From positions 3,861,433-3,925,432 of the forward strand of contig NC_052676.1 in assembly GCF_016802725.1 (NCBI RefSeq): a stretch of 64,000 bases of DNA, in the 5' to 3' direction. Shown piece after piece: positions 32,691 to 44,370 of the stretch. Numbering within the stretch: the first letter of the stretch is position 1; each line of letters opens with the position of its first letter. Made by a program: the position numbers and the translations under genes. The notes beneath the pieces are model-generated. The model saw nothing but the letters and a program-made list of their open reading frames with translations, was not told where the DNA came from and ran no database searches. The stretch is from Solenopsis invicta (lineage: Eukaryota > Arthropoda > Insecta > Hymenoptera > Formicidae).

Positions 32691-33440
32691 GGCTCGGTTA
32701 TTAAAAACTCTTTCTCAGTGCACGCAAGTAGCTTTTTTTTTTTCTTTCTCGAGGCCGACTTCGATTCCGGCTTGCGTTTCGGAGCGCTCGAATTCTCGGC
32801 CGTCGCCGCCGCCGACGACCACGACGACGACGACGACGACGACCGCATTTCGCGAATTGCAGCGAGCACTCGCGCGAGAAGTGCGATGCACCGGCTATTG
32901 ACACCGGTACCCGGTCGGGCACCGTCGGACACGATGCGCCAGTCCCCCGGTTGCCCAATACCCTCCGCGTGCGTTCCGTTAGCCAGTGCCGCGGTTGCCT
33001 CATCATTGTCGTCGTACGGACGTCGTTGCCAGCGGCAACCGGTCGCTCTATCAACGCCGATGAGAACCGCAGGAAGTCGATTGCTCATCTTTTTAGCTAA
33101 TTGCCAGACCTTCCATCCGCATCGTCGCGCCGCCACTGCGACAGCCATTATCGTTACCGTGCGTCCAGCGTTATCGCGGCTGTTGCGCAACATTGACGCG
33201 GCGAGCGAACAATGATTATAATAATTGCTAATGTCACGTATCATTCGCCCCGTGGTTATGCAAAATTATGCATCACTTGTCCAACGAATTACTCGAGTGC
33301 CATTGAAAGGCTTATTATGTTATCAGCCAAGTGCAAGAATGGCGATCGACTTTATCGTTACTTCCTTATTCATAATTGTAATAGAAATAACATACGATGT
33401 CTATCGTATCGTAAGACGTACGTTTTAAAGACATTTTTAA
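32691..33440. other. CpG-rich unique sequence with competing frames
   Basis: Two long frames overlap on opposite strands (- 32684-33244, 186 codons; + 32718-33215, 165 codons). Both are low-complexity, biased by the (ACG)n run at 32821-32842 and a T-run at 32733. No domain is recognisable on either strand, so neither is called. Confidence 0.45.
32821..32842. repeat. (ACG)7 trinucleotide microsatellite
   Basis: Seven uninterrupted units. Similar TCG/GAC runs occur at 42235-42259 and 49941-49970. Confidence 0.95.
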
Positions 33441-34032
33441 CTCGAGGGCGTTTTTTTTTTTTTTTTTACATCCAGCGTCGGAAAAATAATAAAGCTCGTG
33501 TCATAGCAAATTGCTTCGCTGACCCAAAATTCGTATTTACCGTTCATTCGAAGATTCCGAGACTCAGTTTGTATAATAGAAACAAGTTATATGACTCACA
33601 GTTATATTCATAGTATTGATCTGTTGAAACTAGTTAAGGTGTAAAAATTACCTCAGGTGGTCGTTTACGTAATATAAAGTTCAAGTATGATGAGAGTGTG
33701 TATATTTCCCTTTTTATTGGAATAACTATTCCTTGTGAGCCTTTAAAAATACAGTCCCATCTATACCCCTAGCGCAAAAGTTTTATTATGGATATCTTCA
33801 TTTTTTAATACTCTCACATAACAAACTTAATGCGTTTCTTCCGTTTGTTTAATATTTTCTACTTTTTTTGTGGAAAATATTGATCAAATCTATATATACG
33901 TGTCCTTTTAGATATTAATAAATTATAAAACAATCAATAATATGTAGTTAATGACTTTTAACTGAGGCGTAAAAATCACCTTGGGTGATCGTTTACGCCA
34001 AAAGAGAGGCGTGAAGAGTGTGAAGACGTTTT
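33441..34032 (+). mobile_element. TTAA piggyBac-like element, copy 3 (internally deleted)
   Basis: TTAA at 33437-33440 is followed by a decayed CTCGAGG terminus. Shared landmarks are TCGGAAAAATAATAAAGCTC, CATAGTATTGATCTGTTGAA, CAGGTGGTCGTTTACGTAAT and, near the right, GTGTAAAAATC-like plus GGGTGATCGTTTACG. It is about 590 bp because much of the middle is missing. Its right terminus is lost where copy 4 begins. Confidence 0.75.
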
Positions 34033-34486
34033 CAACCTGAGAATAGTCATAGGGGTATTTTTTTTTTACACCTCAACATCGCTCATGTCACGGCAAATTG
34101 TTTTGCTGATCCAAAATTAGCGCCTACTTTTCATTCGAAGATTCCGAGACAATTTGTACAATGGAAACAAGTTATGACTCACATATTCATAGTATTGATC
34201 TGTTGAAACTAGCTGGGGTGTAGAAATCACCTCCAGGTGATCGTTTACGTAATAGAAAAGTTCAAGAATGGCAAGAGTGTATATTATAAATTCAAAATGA
34301 TATAAGTTTGTGAAGTTTGAGCTGAGAAGTGTTATAAGCTATTATGATATGTCTACGTTTGCACAATATAAAGAGTTTTTATCGCGTTTCTATAAATACT
34401 GATTTTTATTAAAAAATACTTTGTATGAAAACAAACATAATAAAAGTGAAATATTTTTAATTCTGGAGGAAGAAGCGCACATGTTT

Positions 34487-34515
34487 GTGTGTGTGTGTGT
34501 GTGTGCGTGTGTGAT
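34487..34515. repeat. (GT)n microsatellite
   Basis: GT repeat with one interruption (GCGT), inside the TTAA element copy. Confidence 0.95.
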
Positions 34516-34868
34516 GGCGACCTGGCCTTCTTTTAAGCTGCTATAAAATAAATATTTCCTTTTTTATCTATTCTTTATGAACCTTTAAAAATACATTTCC
34601 ATCAAAAAACCGCAGCACAAAGCGTTTTATTATTAATATCTTTATTTCTTCTTTTTTAGAAACACTGTCATAATAAGCTGTGTGCTCCTTTCATTTGTTC
34701 AGTATTTTCTTGTGGTTTCCCCTTACCTTTTTTTTTCAGAAAATATTGATTAAATCTATGTACATAATGTTCCTAAATATTAATAATAATTTCTAGAACA
34801 ATTAATAATGTATAGTTCCTAATAACGGCTTTTAACTGGCGATGTAAAAATTACTCCAGGCTCTTCTT

Positions 34869-35120
34869 CACAGAGAAAACAATTTCTTTGGATTTAAAAA
34901 AAAGTTTATTGTATCCAAACAAATTTATTTGGTATGGTCCAAACAAACCAATGTTTGATCAATAAATACAATTAATAATAACTGTTATTTGAATGAGACA
35001 ACAACATTTTTATTCAAACAAATAATGTTTTGTGTAAGTTGCATCCGTTGTTCCAATGAAGCAATTATTAGCAGTTAAATAAATAGGAATACTAATTTCA
35101 ATAAAATCTTTTTCTCCGTG
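34869..35120. mobile_element. MITE family F, copy 3, nested in the TTAA element
   Basis: Starts CACAGAGAAAAC and ends TTTTTCTCCGTG, splitting the host element's CCAGG/TGATCGTTTACGC block near its right end. It is therefore younger than the host copy. About 252 bp, non-coding. Confidence 0.7.
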
Positions 35121-35167
35121 TTTACGCAAAAGTTAAAGAGAAATCGGGATGACCATTCCCGGGTTAA

Positions 35168-35637
35168 TATATCTTTAAAACGTCTCGTGTCTCGATTTTC
35201 GACACGCCTACCGTCTGGAAAGGCAACTCGCGCATTTTTATCTGGTGACTCGATTCGCTTATTTATTAAAGATTAGGAATATATACGGAATCGCAGATAT
35301 TTTCCCCAGTCGGCGTTACGATATCGGGCATGACGCATAGCGCAACTTTTGCAACGCGCGCGAGCTGCAAACAAAGAATCGCCTTTGGCGGCCGAGATGC
35401 ACTTTAAATTCTATGAACCGGTTTCGGGCCCCGCACACTCGCAGGTTGTACCCGGCGCTCTCGCTCGCTCGAGTTATATTTATTTAATTTTAATCGACCC
35501 GTGTGCGCTAATGCGTTATATCGCGTGCGTGGCGCGCCGCGATATTGCGAAACGCCGATATCGCGGAGCGATTTATTAAAATTACGGCGGCTAATCCGCG
35601 GCTTATTTTGTAAGCGGTTAATTTTGCAACTCGCGGG

Positions 35638-35691
<54 letters not shown>

Positions 35692-36214
35692 AGTTACGTG
35701 TTGCACAACACACACGGCCGCGAAATAACACACTATATACTAATAGCGTTAAACAAGCGTTTGAATAATGCTGAATGAGATGCAACGCTGATGATGCAAT
35801 GAGCGTGCGCACGCGCAATGCACTCGCGATTACCGGTTATTATTTTATATCGACGAGAGAGCGTACATACATACATACACACGGCCGTCCGTCGTCGCGG
35901 CTAAACGAACGAATTACTCCGCCGCTTCGTCGGCTGTACTACGCATCCTTGTTCCAGTTCTCCATTGGTCTTTTTTTTTCCATATTTTTTTTCCTCTATA
36001 TTTTTTTCTTATCAACCAATCGATTATGCAACGCAAGCGACGTTTCCCGTCCCCGCTGAAACAAACACCGCGTCATTGAGGACGGTCGCTTTTTAATGTG
36101 ACTTGTCTCGGCCGTCGTAATTAAGTCCTTTCTGCGATCTTATCTGTCTTGTAGACCCGTGATTATGCGGATGAGTGCGCAAGTTGGAAGACGGCGGTGT
36201 CGATATTAATGCCG
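35168..36214. other. Mixed-GC unique sequence
   Basis: CpG-containing sequence with a long GT microsatellite (35641-35687). Frames across it (+ 35501-35728; - 35404-35733) are made of the Val/Cys or Thr/His repeat and are not genes. Confidence 0.6.
35641..35687. repeat. (GT)23 microsatellite
   Basis: About 23 uninterrupted GT units, one of the two longest dinucleotide runs in the window. Confidence 0.98.
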
Positions 36215-36485
36215 ACCCTGGTGAAAATTTTTATGCGAATTGGAACATTTTTTCAGAAATACTCATTGCCAGAAATATTTAGGTTTACATCTTTCCTTAG
36301 AATCTTTTGTACGTGTAAATTCTGAATTATTCCGAGATTTCTCAGCCCATAATAATTTCTAAAAAATGCTTTTTTAGGTTTTGTACCATTTCGTCAGAAG
36401 TTGTAGAACAACAAAATTTTAGAAATCTTGGGATATTTCATAATTAATAAATATGAAAAATTTTGAGAAAAATGATCACTGGAGG
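36215..36485. repeat. Repeat family B, copy 2
   Basis: Begins GGTGAAAATTTTTATGCGAA-TTGGAACATTTT, the same start as the copy at 37843. It ends in a TGAAAAATTTTGAGAAAA block. Non-coding. Confidence 0.65.
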
Positions 36486-36518
36486 AGAGCCTTCACATTC
36501 GCGTGGCTCTTTAAAAAT

Positions 36519-37095
36519 GTATCGGACATACTTTTCTTGCGAAGTAAATAAAATTTGGAAATGTGTTAATATTAACGCCTCAAATAAACCATTTACGTAT
36601 GAAAATTGTGTGAATTAAATTATATTTTTAATATAACACATTTTTATAGTTTATTAACTCTACTTGTTATTAAAAATTAAATTATTTTTTATCACATTAA
36701 GGAAAATCTTTTTTTTTTTTGTGTAAGCACTTTAAGTATTCAAGATGTTTTGTACAAAGTTTTATTGTGGTTGTTTAATTACTTTGTGAATAAATAAATA
36801 AATTTTGTTTATTTTACGGAACTGATCTCTGCATCGCAATGAAACTTTACGTAAATCTTAAAGTACATAAATAAAAAAATTAAGATTTTTTCCATTAGCT
36901 TTTATTTCGTTATTTCATTATTAATTATATTTTTATTAGAGTAGCACATGTCTATTTTTTAATTGAAATAACTTTTTAGAAAGAATAAAAAATTGCCGCC
37001 CAATTTTTTCTTTTACTTTCAAATGCAATATAAAACAATGTAATTTTTTTTCTAATTTTCCTAATGTTTTGAAAAATGTCCTATACAATTTTACA
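36519..37095 (+). mobile_element. Palindromic family A, copy 1
   Basis: Starts ATCGGACATACTTTTCTTGC. In the centre, CTTTAAGTATTCAAGATG on the left pairs imperfectly with ATCTTAAAGTACATAAAT on the right around AAATAAATAAATTTTGTTTA, so the element folds on itself. It ends with TTGCCGCCCAATTTTTTC and TTGAAAAATGTCCTATACA. Four further copies are in this window. No coding capacity. Confidence 0.8.
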
Positions 37096-37842
37096 TGCAC
37101 ACAATCCTCACATTTGATAGATCTTGTTCTAAAACCTTTCGAGTCTTCGGATCCTCGCACTTTCGCGCATCCTTCGAGTCCTTCCTCGATTCTCGAGATC
37201 TTTAATCTCATTGAACTTCTTTCTTAAAGTATTTTCTTTCGCGTCGTGTCGATTTCCTTGACGTTGGGAGTCTTCAAACCTTTCCGAACAGCAAGAATCC
37301 AGCAGATTTCATTTCTGCTTTAAACGAGAGAAAATAAACTTCGACTCTCACAATCTCTTGGACAATCGGGTGTGGGAAACAGACGGGATCCACGCGTCGC
37401 ACTCGGTCGCGAGGATTTATCGCTGATATCTGCATAAGGGTGTCGCGTGTCGACGTTTTTAAACCTATTATCGTTATTGCTCTGCCCCGGATACGCTCGA
37501 TAGCGTCCCACATCTCGCACCGCGTCGCGCCACCCGCCTGGTGCCGGCGTGGTGCCGATGTGGAGCAAAGGTGAGACCTCTTTTTAGAGAGCACGCTCGT
37601 CGGAGTCACGAGAAGCGAGCGCCACGTCCATCCCACGACGGAATCGCCGCCTCTCTTGCAATCTCGCGATTACCGTTAAACTACGCAACGATAGTCTCTT
37701 AATTTTCCAAACGTATACTCGGCGCTTCTCCGCCGAGCCTTGCATTCCCCTAAAATTTTTTTTACGGTCTCGCGACGTGTGCGTCATGCACGTGGTAATT
37801 GAAATTTTGCAATTTGGACATCTGGAATTTCTCAAGTAATCG
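37096..37842. other. Mixed-GC unique sequence
   Basis: Several minus frames (37274-37636, 37320-37568, 37584-37835) overlap one another. None has a known domain or a clear splice context. Confidence 0.5.
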
Positions 37843-38517
37843 TATCCTTGGTGAACATTTTCCTTAAAATTTTTATATGAATTGGAATGTTTTTCAGAAA
37901 TTAAAAAAAAAATTTATAATACTGATGAAAACATTTTTCAAAATTTTTCAAAATTTGTATATAATTTGATAACTTTTTAGAAAATTTCTCAGATATTTTA
38001 TGCAAATCTTAGAATATTTCAGAATTTACATATATTAAAAATTCTGAAAAAAAATATAGATTTTCTGAGTTTGTTTTTTCTTTATTTTTCTTTTTCTTTA
38101 ATTTCATGATGAAAATTTTTCAGAATTTTCCAAAATTACTGCATAATTTTATAACTCTCAGATTTTTTACACAAATTAGAACACTTTAAAAATACTCAAA
38201 AAGTCTACATCTTTTTTTAAAATTTTTTATACGTGTAAATTCTGATATATTCTGAGATTTACCATCTTACAATTTCTAAAAAAAAATATACTTTTAACTT
38301 GTTTAGATTTTATAACATTTTATCCAAAATTATAGAACAAAATATCTTAAAAATCTTAGGATTTTTCATAATTAACATATATGAAAAATTCTGAGAAAAG
38401 ATGTTGGCTCTCTGAGTATTTTTGAAAAGTGTTCCAATTCGTATAAAAAGTCTGAGAATGTTATAAAATTGTACAAAAATTCTAAAAAATTATATGAAAA
38501 ATTTTCACGAGGAACAT
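37843..38517. mobile_element. Repeat family B, copy 3 (longest, palindromic)
   Basis: The left end TCCTTGGTGAACATTTTCC and the right end GAAAATTTTCACGAGGA are near-inverted. Inside, 38098-38210 pairs with 38400-38510 (AAATTAGAACACTTTAAAAA against TTGAAAAGTGTTCCAATT). TTCTGAGAAAA and TTTCAGAATTT words recur throughout. About 675 bp, non-coding. Reads as a foldback element with internal sub-repeats. Confidence 0.7.
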
Positions 38518-39224
38518 TCTCAATTTTTGCGATTTATCGCCATTCTCGCTACTTGGAACCTTTCGTCGATTTTCTTTCTTTTTCCGAACTCGGCTGAATT
38601 TTTAGATGTGGAAGCGGAAGCGCGTTGGTTGAAGAGAAAAGAATTCAGCAAGATGGTTGTTAAGACGGTTAGCGACCGTTTCAATCGCCCGAAAAGGGGT
38701 CCGCGAGGCGAGGATCCGTAATTCGGTTTACCCTTATTCCGCGGCTGCACGTAACGGGGAATAGTTACCGTTAGCGCGCGAGTCCGACTTGTTCCGATTC
38801 ATTACCGATCTTTTTGCCGATCGATAACCGACTGGCGTCCACCCACACACGCGGCCGAGCCACGGCGTGTCTGTGATTGTGGGCGCGGTGCATATTTCTT
38901 GACCTCGGGTAATCGTGGATGTATCGAGTAGATCGCGCGATTTATGTATGCATTTGTTCCGTTCCCAACGAACTTCGGCCGATCGAGCGAGAGATAAACG
39001 AAAGACGAACGAGCGGGGCGTTTTGTTTCTCGCTTTCTTAATTCGGAAGCAACGTTCGCGATCTTACGCGGTGATTTTCGAGTTTTTACGCTCGTTCAAT
39101 TTAGTCCAGAGTATGCTGGTTTGGCTTAATTTTTTTTATAGCTGTTTGCAAATCCTTAATTAAATCGAGAAGTGTTCCAAATCCGTCTTGCCATAACCAG
39201 TTATAACTTGTAAATAACTCATTC
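38518..39224. other. Mixed-GC unique sequence
   Basis: Short frames on both strands (for example + 38915-39163) with no recognisable features. Confidence 0.5.
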
Positions 39225-39590
39225 ATTCCCCGATGAAAATTTTTACAAATCGGAACACTTTATAGAAAATTTTTCAAATATTTTATAATACAAATCTGTG
39301 TTATTTCAGAATTCACATATATAAAAAGTCTGCAATTAATACATATAAAATAATTAACATGTATAAAAAAATCTGAGAAGGTTATAAAATTTGAAAAATT
39401 TTGAAAAAAATTGTATGAAAAATTCAAAGAAAAATTTACATAATTTTTCAGAATTTTCACGTAAATTTTAGAATTTTTTCTGTACAATTTTATAGTTTTT
39501 TTTAGAAAATATATGTTTCAGATTTTTTATACTAATCTCAAAATATCTGAAAAATTCTGAGAAAATTTATTTTCACGAAAGAATAGTAAA
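39225..39590. repeat. Repeat family B, copy 4
   Basis: Begins GATGAAAATTTTTACAAATC-GGAACACTTT and repeats the TCAGAATT and TTCTGAGAAAA words. Ends near TTATTTTCACGAAAG. Less symmetrical than copy 3. Confidence 0.65.
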
Positions 39591-41690
39591 CACTTCTCCT
39601 TTAGTTAAAGGGCTGCTAATATTTAAATAAAAAAAAATAAATAAATAAACCGAATTAATACCGTTCGGAGTGTACCCTCAATGTAAATTTACCTTTAAAT
39701 ACGCTCGTAACAAATTCGCAACGCTGCGCCTCCTCGCTCAGCCGCTTTCAAACCGTAAAATTTACTTCTAAGACGTGATTAGTGGTAACCGTCGATTTGC
39801 GTCTGTTGTCGGTTTTATTTCGATAAATAACTCGGAGGAGTCATTCTGGGAAGGACGTTAATTTCTGCGGAGTCTTAATTACGAATTAAAGATTGCGCGG
39901 AGGCATCGCTAATTGCGCATCAGCCCTATTGCAATCCATTGGCCTATATGCGTAATGACACGACCGGCCGCTCGGTGTATTATGAAACATGACGTAATGT
40001 GGCTAACGAATGGCCGAGAGAGATTGCCGAACTACAACCGTTAGGCCGCAAAGAATGCAAGCCGTTAACGGAATTAGAGAGAGAAGGAGAGACCTCGTGT
40101 CCTTCGGCGTGTCTCTTCTTCTTATTCTTCTTATTCTTCGTCTTCTTCTTCTTCTTCGTCTTGTTATCGCGCGATCTCGAGGATCGAGAGTTGAGATGTA
40201 ACTATCATTGAAGACGGGTTCCGCTATTTCGAGCCTATTTGCGAGTAATCGCGATTATCGAGGAGAGATATTACTCGTAATTATTATTTTTATTGCAAAT
40301 AAAATTAACGTACGCAATATAAATGCACGCAAACGTTAGGTTATGTTTTATTAATGTTACAAATTGTAATATTAAAGTTAATTAAGTGTTATGGTTTTCA
40401 ATAGTAATTATTTGCAATATAAAAAAAATGAAACATGAAAATATAAAAATATGTAAGAATTGCTTAAATAAATATAAGTGCGAGTAAAAAAGAAATATGA
40501 CCGATATAATATATCAGAGATTGCTTATTTACGATAAAAATAAATTTTGCTTTATATTCGACTGTCTTTTGGACGGGGAAAGACAGCGGTTTGCGACGTG
40601 AGCGAGGCGATTACAACGTCGGATTAATTAAGCGCGCGTGTGTCGCAAGCGCGCTGGAAATCACCGTAAATTCGTGGCAACATGCTAATTATTGATAGCG
40701 TTTAGATTGACGAAGACATTACGTCGTTATTACGTAATCGATACGTTGCGCCCCGCTGCACCTCGCGTCAATTAATACCTTCTTACGAAATGCTTCACTA
40801 TTTGCATCACACGGACGCTGGCCATCTGTGTCTAGGCCTTACCTTACTCCTGCAGTTTATTCGAAGGCGTTTGTGTTGTTCCCGATGTATTAAGTGCGAA
40901 TCACTCTTGCGCGCGCGCGCGCAAAGATTATTCCTTAATCAAGTTAAACAATAATTAAGAAATAATTATTTTAATTATGAACGTTAATTGGTGCGAAATG
41001 TTCTGAATTTTTGGCGAATTTAAAAAGGAGAAAAAATTTAAATAAATTATATTTAATGCATTTCTCTTATTAATATAATATTTATATTGGTGAGAATTTG
41101 CGAAATTTCGAAATTTTTTAATGTAAATTTTCTAAAAATTTTAATAATTTCAAAAAATTGAATACCATCATATTTCAGTTTGGAAATTTTTAATTTTAAA
41201 TTTGAAAAATAAAATTCAGCAACTTTCGAATTTGACATTAAATTCTAATGTATCATTTTTAATTAGAACAAGTTCTTGAATTTAATTGAAATTGAAATAA
41301 ATTTTCGTGTTTAAAAAATCGAAAGCTCTCGTGTGAAATATTATACAACGTACAACACATTTCAAAGTGATTAATTAACATTATGGAGAAAAGGCGATAA
41401 ATATATGCGGATTTCGATTTTATGTGCGTTTTTTGAAAGCCTGCACCTACATACGTATGAATAAATAAAAGAAATGGAAATTTTGACACACTAACAGGAA
41501 TACCAAGTATATTTAATAACACGTAATTTTTAATTAATTTAGTAAAACGCGCCTGAGAATGATTATCATAATTTTTTACTGCCATACATTTTTACACGTA
41601 GCCTATCTATTTCTATTTATCGATATCAACTTTAAATTATGATCATCATACATGCGATCGCGTATGCAGATGGCTGCGAGCAATTAATTA
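39591..41690. other. Alternating mixed and AT-rich sequence
   Basis: 39650-40290 and 40560-40930 are moderately GC-rich, the rest AT-rich. A CTT-rich run (about 40107-40160) makes Leu/Phe-rich frames on +. A CG run sits at 40910-40922. The 108-codon minus frame at 41259-41585 has no recognisable motif. No gene called. Confidence 0.5.
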
Positions 41691-42784
41691 CGAGAGATCG
41701 TGCGTGGCGATTGCGGAATTGCTGATGCTTACATTCTCGCTCCGTGTGCGCAAGAATATATTTTGGTCAGAGATATTATGTCTAGGTTCTCGATGACTCG
41801 GTTCTTCGCATTCGTGCCGCGAGATTTAAAGACGCTTTCCCAGACACACAGACTGGCAACCCTTTCGGGGGCAACCCTTTCGGGCATGTCGCTCTCGGTA
41901 AGTGACCCGCAGCACGGATCGTATCTGGTGCATGCGAGAAAAAAACTCGAGAAGGGAAGAAAGGAAGCGCAAAAGGGCGGCCGCGCGCGCGGCGTAAAAA
42001 TAATGTTTCGCGAACACGTCATTAAGCGGCGAGACGAAAATAAGGCGCGCAAGATCGTTGCGCGTAAGAGAGCGTGAGAGGAGAAGGCAGAAGGCAGACG
42101 GATGGGACGGACGGGCGGATAAATCACGGTGGCTTTGGCCCCGCTAAAGTCACTTCTCCACCCAGACAAAAATCGTAAAAGAATTCAGGGACCAGCGAGA
42201 CACCCACGGACGTCCTAAAAGCTCGACTGCCATGTCGTCGTCGTCGTCGTCGTCGTCGCGCGGTCGTCTTCCAGCGCGGTTGGCGCGCTTTGTCTGTGAC
42301 GCAGCTGCATCCTTCGCCTGGTCACCGACATCCGAGGGATTTTACCTCGAGACGAGCGCGCCGCGCCGTTCGAGGCGAGCCTCGACGCCGAACGAACGTG
42401 CCAAGAAAAATGCCGGTCGGCGCGAGGCCGAGATTTTAATGATAATAATGATACCGGCATTTAAAGCCAGCCGCGCGTCGCTTCGCGGATCGTAAACCCG
42501 CGGGAATAACGGCGGTTATTAGAATAATAAATGCGGCGCGCGACGTGTAATGATGACGGTGATATATAATTTTGCGCCATTAATAGAAAAGCGGGGATTA
42601 AATGCAGAAGGTGGATACGCGAGGCGAGCGCGATAACGAAGCCCGACGCGACGCGACGGGGGCGAGGCGTATCGACAAAGGTTTCGTGACAGATCTGGTG
42701 ATACATTTTAATCTGGTGTTACTTAATCTGCCGCGATTGACAGTAGACTTACTTGCTCGCCGGATGATGAAGGATGAATAGAAC
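41691..42784. other. CpG-rich unique sequence
   Basis: A + frame through 41700-42077 contains an ATG (41778) and meets a consensus GTAAGT at about 41896, but the 40-residue peptide before it is featureless and partly a GCAACCCTTTCGGG duplication. A minus frame of 146 codons overlaps it. Neither is called. A (TCG)n run lies at 42235-42259. Confidence 0.45.
42235..42259. repeat. (TCG)8 trinucleotide microsatellite
   Basis: Eight units; the complement of the ACG-type run at 32821. Confidence 0.95.
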
Positions 42785-43202
42785 AATAAGAAAATTATGA
42801 AAAGATTACAGATTACTTTATATCGCATTTCAAAGTAATTCTATTTGGATAAAAAGTTATTTCAATGAAATGAAGATACGTGCCCCAATGAAAATATATA
42901 AATTAATAATGAAATAATGAAAAAAATCTGAAACTTTTTATGCAAATATTTTAAATATTCGAGATGATTTACGTAAAGTTTTAGGCAGAGATCAGTTTTG
43001 TAAAATAAACAAAATTTATTTATTTATTTATTTACAAAATAATCACACGGACAATTACAACAAAATTATCTATAAATTGTCTTGAATACTTAAAGCGTTT
43101 ACACAAAAGAATTGAGATTTTCTTAACGCTGAAAAAAAGTAATTTAACTTTTAATAAGAAATAGAGTAGATAAACTATAAAAATATGTTAAATAAAAATA
43201 TA
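42785..43202 (-). mobile_element. Palindromic family A, copy 2 (truncated)
   Basis: The reverse complement matches the centre and right half of family A: AAATAAATAAATTTTGTTTA, GATCTCTGCCTAAAACTTTA, AAGTTTTATTGTAATTGTC-like and AATTGAGATTTTCTTAACG on this strand. The GTATCGGACA end is missing: sequence passes straight into the TTAA element fragment at about 43203. Confidence 0.75.
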
Positions 43203-43204
43203 AA

Positions 43205-43385
43205 CTTGCTTTTTCAAAAAATATTGATTAAATCTATATACATAATGTCCTCAGATATTAATAAATTATCGAACAATCAATAATATACAATATATTAATA
43301 ACAGTAACTCTTAACTGGGGTGTAAAACATCCCAGGTGATCGGTGATATCGTTTAAACAGAAAAAAAATGGCATGATTATTCGAG
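43205..43385 (+). mobile_element. TTAA piggyBac-like element, right-end fragment (copy 5)
   Basis: Matches the last about 180 bp of the family: AAATATTGATTAAATCTATA, TAACTGGGGTGTAAAA, CCCAGGTGATCGG and a decayed GATTATTCGAG terminus. It is followed by TTAA at 43386-43389. It abuts family A, so one element probably inserted into or recombined with the other. Confidence 0.75.
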
Positions 43386-44370
43386 TTAAGTGTATTTTAC
43401 TGCACCTTGGAACGCGCTCTTCGATACACGCGAGAAAGAAAGAAAGAAAAAAAAAATATTACGCGACGTGTTGCATAAACAAACCGGGAAATTGCACGAC
43501 TTGCGTAAGGATCTCGTGCAAAATGGCGTCTTTATTACAAGGTCTCGCTTGCGATTATGCTTATCCACCTCGCTTACATCATGCTAAGCAGGCGTACTTT
43601 GTATGCGCGTAGCGGTATACGCGGTATATCTCGAAGAAACGATTAACGAACTTATAACTGCGACGCGGTATATCCCGGGAAACGCGACAGAGCTCCTTTT
43701 TCTTCTCTTGTGACTTTCGAAATCCGTGCGCAATTTTTTTAAACATGACGGCAATTAACAACCGGATACCTATATTCTCAAATAAATCGACATTAAATAA
43801 ATGATCAGGCGATTTTTCTGAGATTTTTTTTTGTTTAAAATTCAACGCTGTCAAATTTAATCTTCAAAATTAACAACAAATGAAAAACGAGCAAGTTTGC
43901 ATTACTTTTGATCAGAAATAGATATCGTAAAGACCTTGAAAAGGGTAAAATAAAGGTAAAGGTAAAGTGAAAGTAAAGGTCAAGGTAAAATTTTGAAAAA
44001 AAAAAGATAAAGAAATTTTATTTTTGCTAAGATTAAATTTGTAATACGAAATCGTTCTTTTGCCTTTACATTATACACTTTTATGTATATGAGTCAGAAG
44101 TACATCGTAAATATTGTACTTTTGAGCAGAATTCAGTTTTTTTGTTACATTAAAAAAATATATAAAAAAATAGCAATTTATAAATCCACAAAATTAAATG
44201 TCAATACTTGAAATAATATTTTAGAACTGCTTTTGTATTTTCATATACCAAAATAAATCACTTGCGCAGTGAAAAATGTTAGAAATGCTCGAGAGTCCAC
44301 CATTTTCTCCTACAATCGTAATTAAGAAAATATTCTAATAATTTAACGGCATTCAGGAGAGAGAGAGAAA
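43386..44370. other. Mixed then AT-rich sequence
   Basis: 43390-43740 has short overlapping frames without features. 43945-43987 is an irregular GGTAAA hexamer run. The rest is AT-rich with nothing recognised. Confidence 0.5.

Larger units (their letters stand above)
34036..35163 (+). mobile_element. TTAA piggyBac-like element, copy 4, with nested MITE
   Basis: Left end TCAA (TTAA changed by one base) then CCTGAGAATAGTCAT. The right end ATGACCATTCCCGGG is followed by an intact TTAA at 35164-35167. The direct internal motif is clear here: GTGTAGAAATCACCTCCAGG and GTGATCGTTTACGTAA at about 34217-34252. A family F MITE (34869-35120) and a GT tract (34487-34515) lengthen it to 1.13 kb. Confidence 0.85.

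Noticed and set aside
32684..33244. Opposite-strand frames of 186 and 165 codons
   Set aside because: Both are dominated by trinucleotide and poly-T runs and resemble no protein. Dual open frames are expected in such CpG-rich sequence.
35404..35733. Frames across the GT microsatellite
   Set aside because: The His/Thr and Val/Cys runs are the dinucleotide repeat in translation.
41778..41895. + frame ending at a consensus GTAAGT
   Set aside because: The 40-residue peptide has no features, part of it is a GCAACCCTTTCGGG duplication, and a long minus frame competes.
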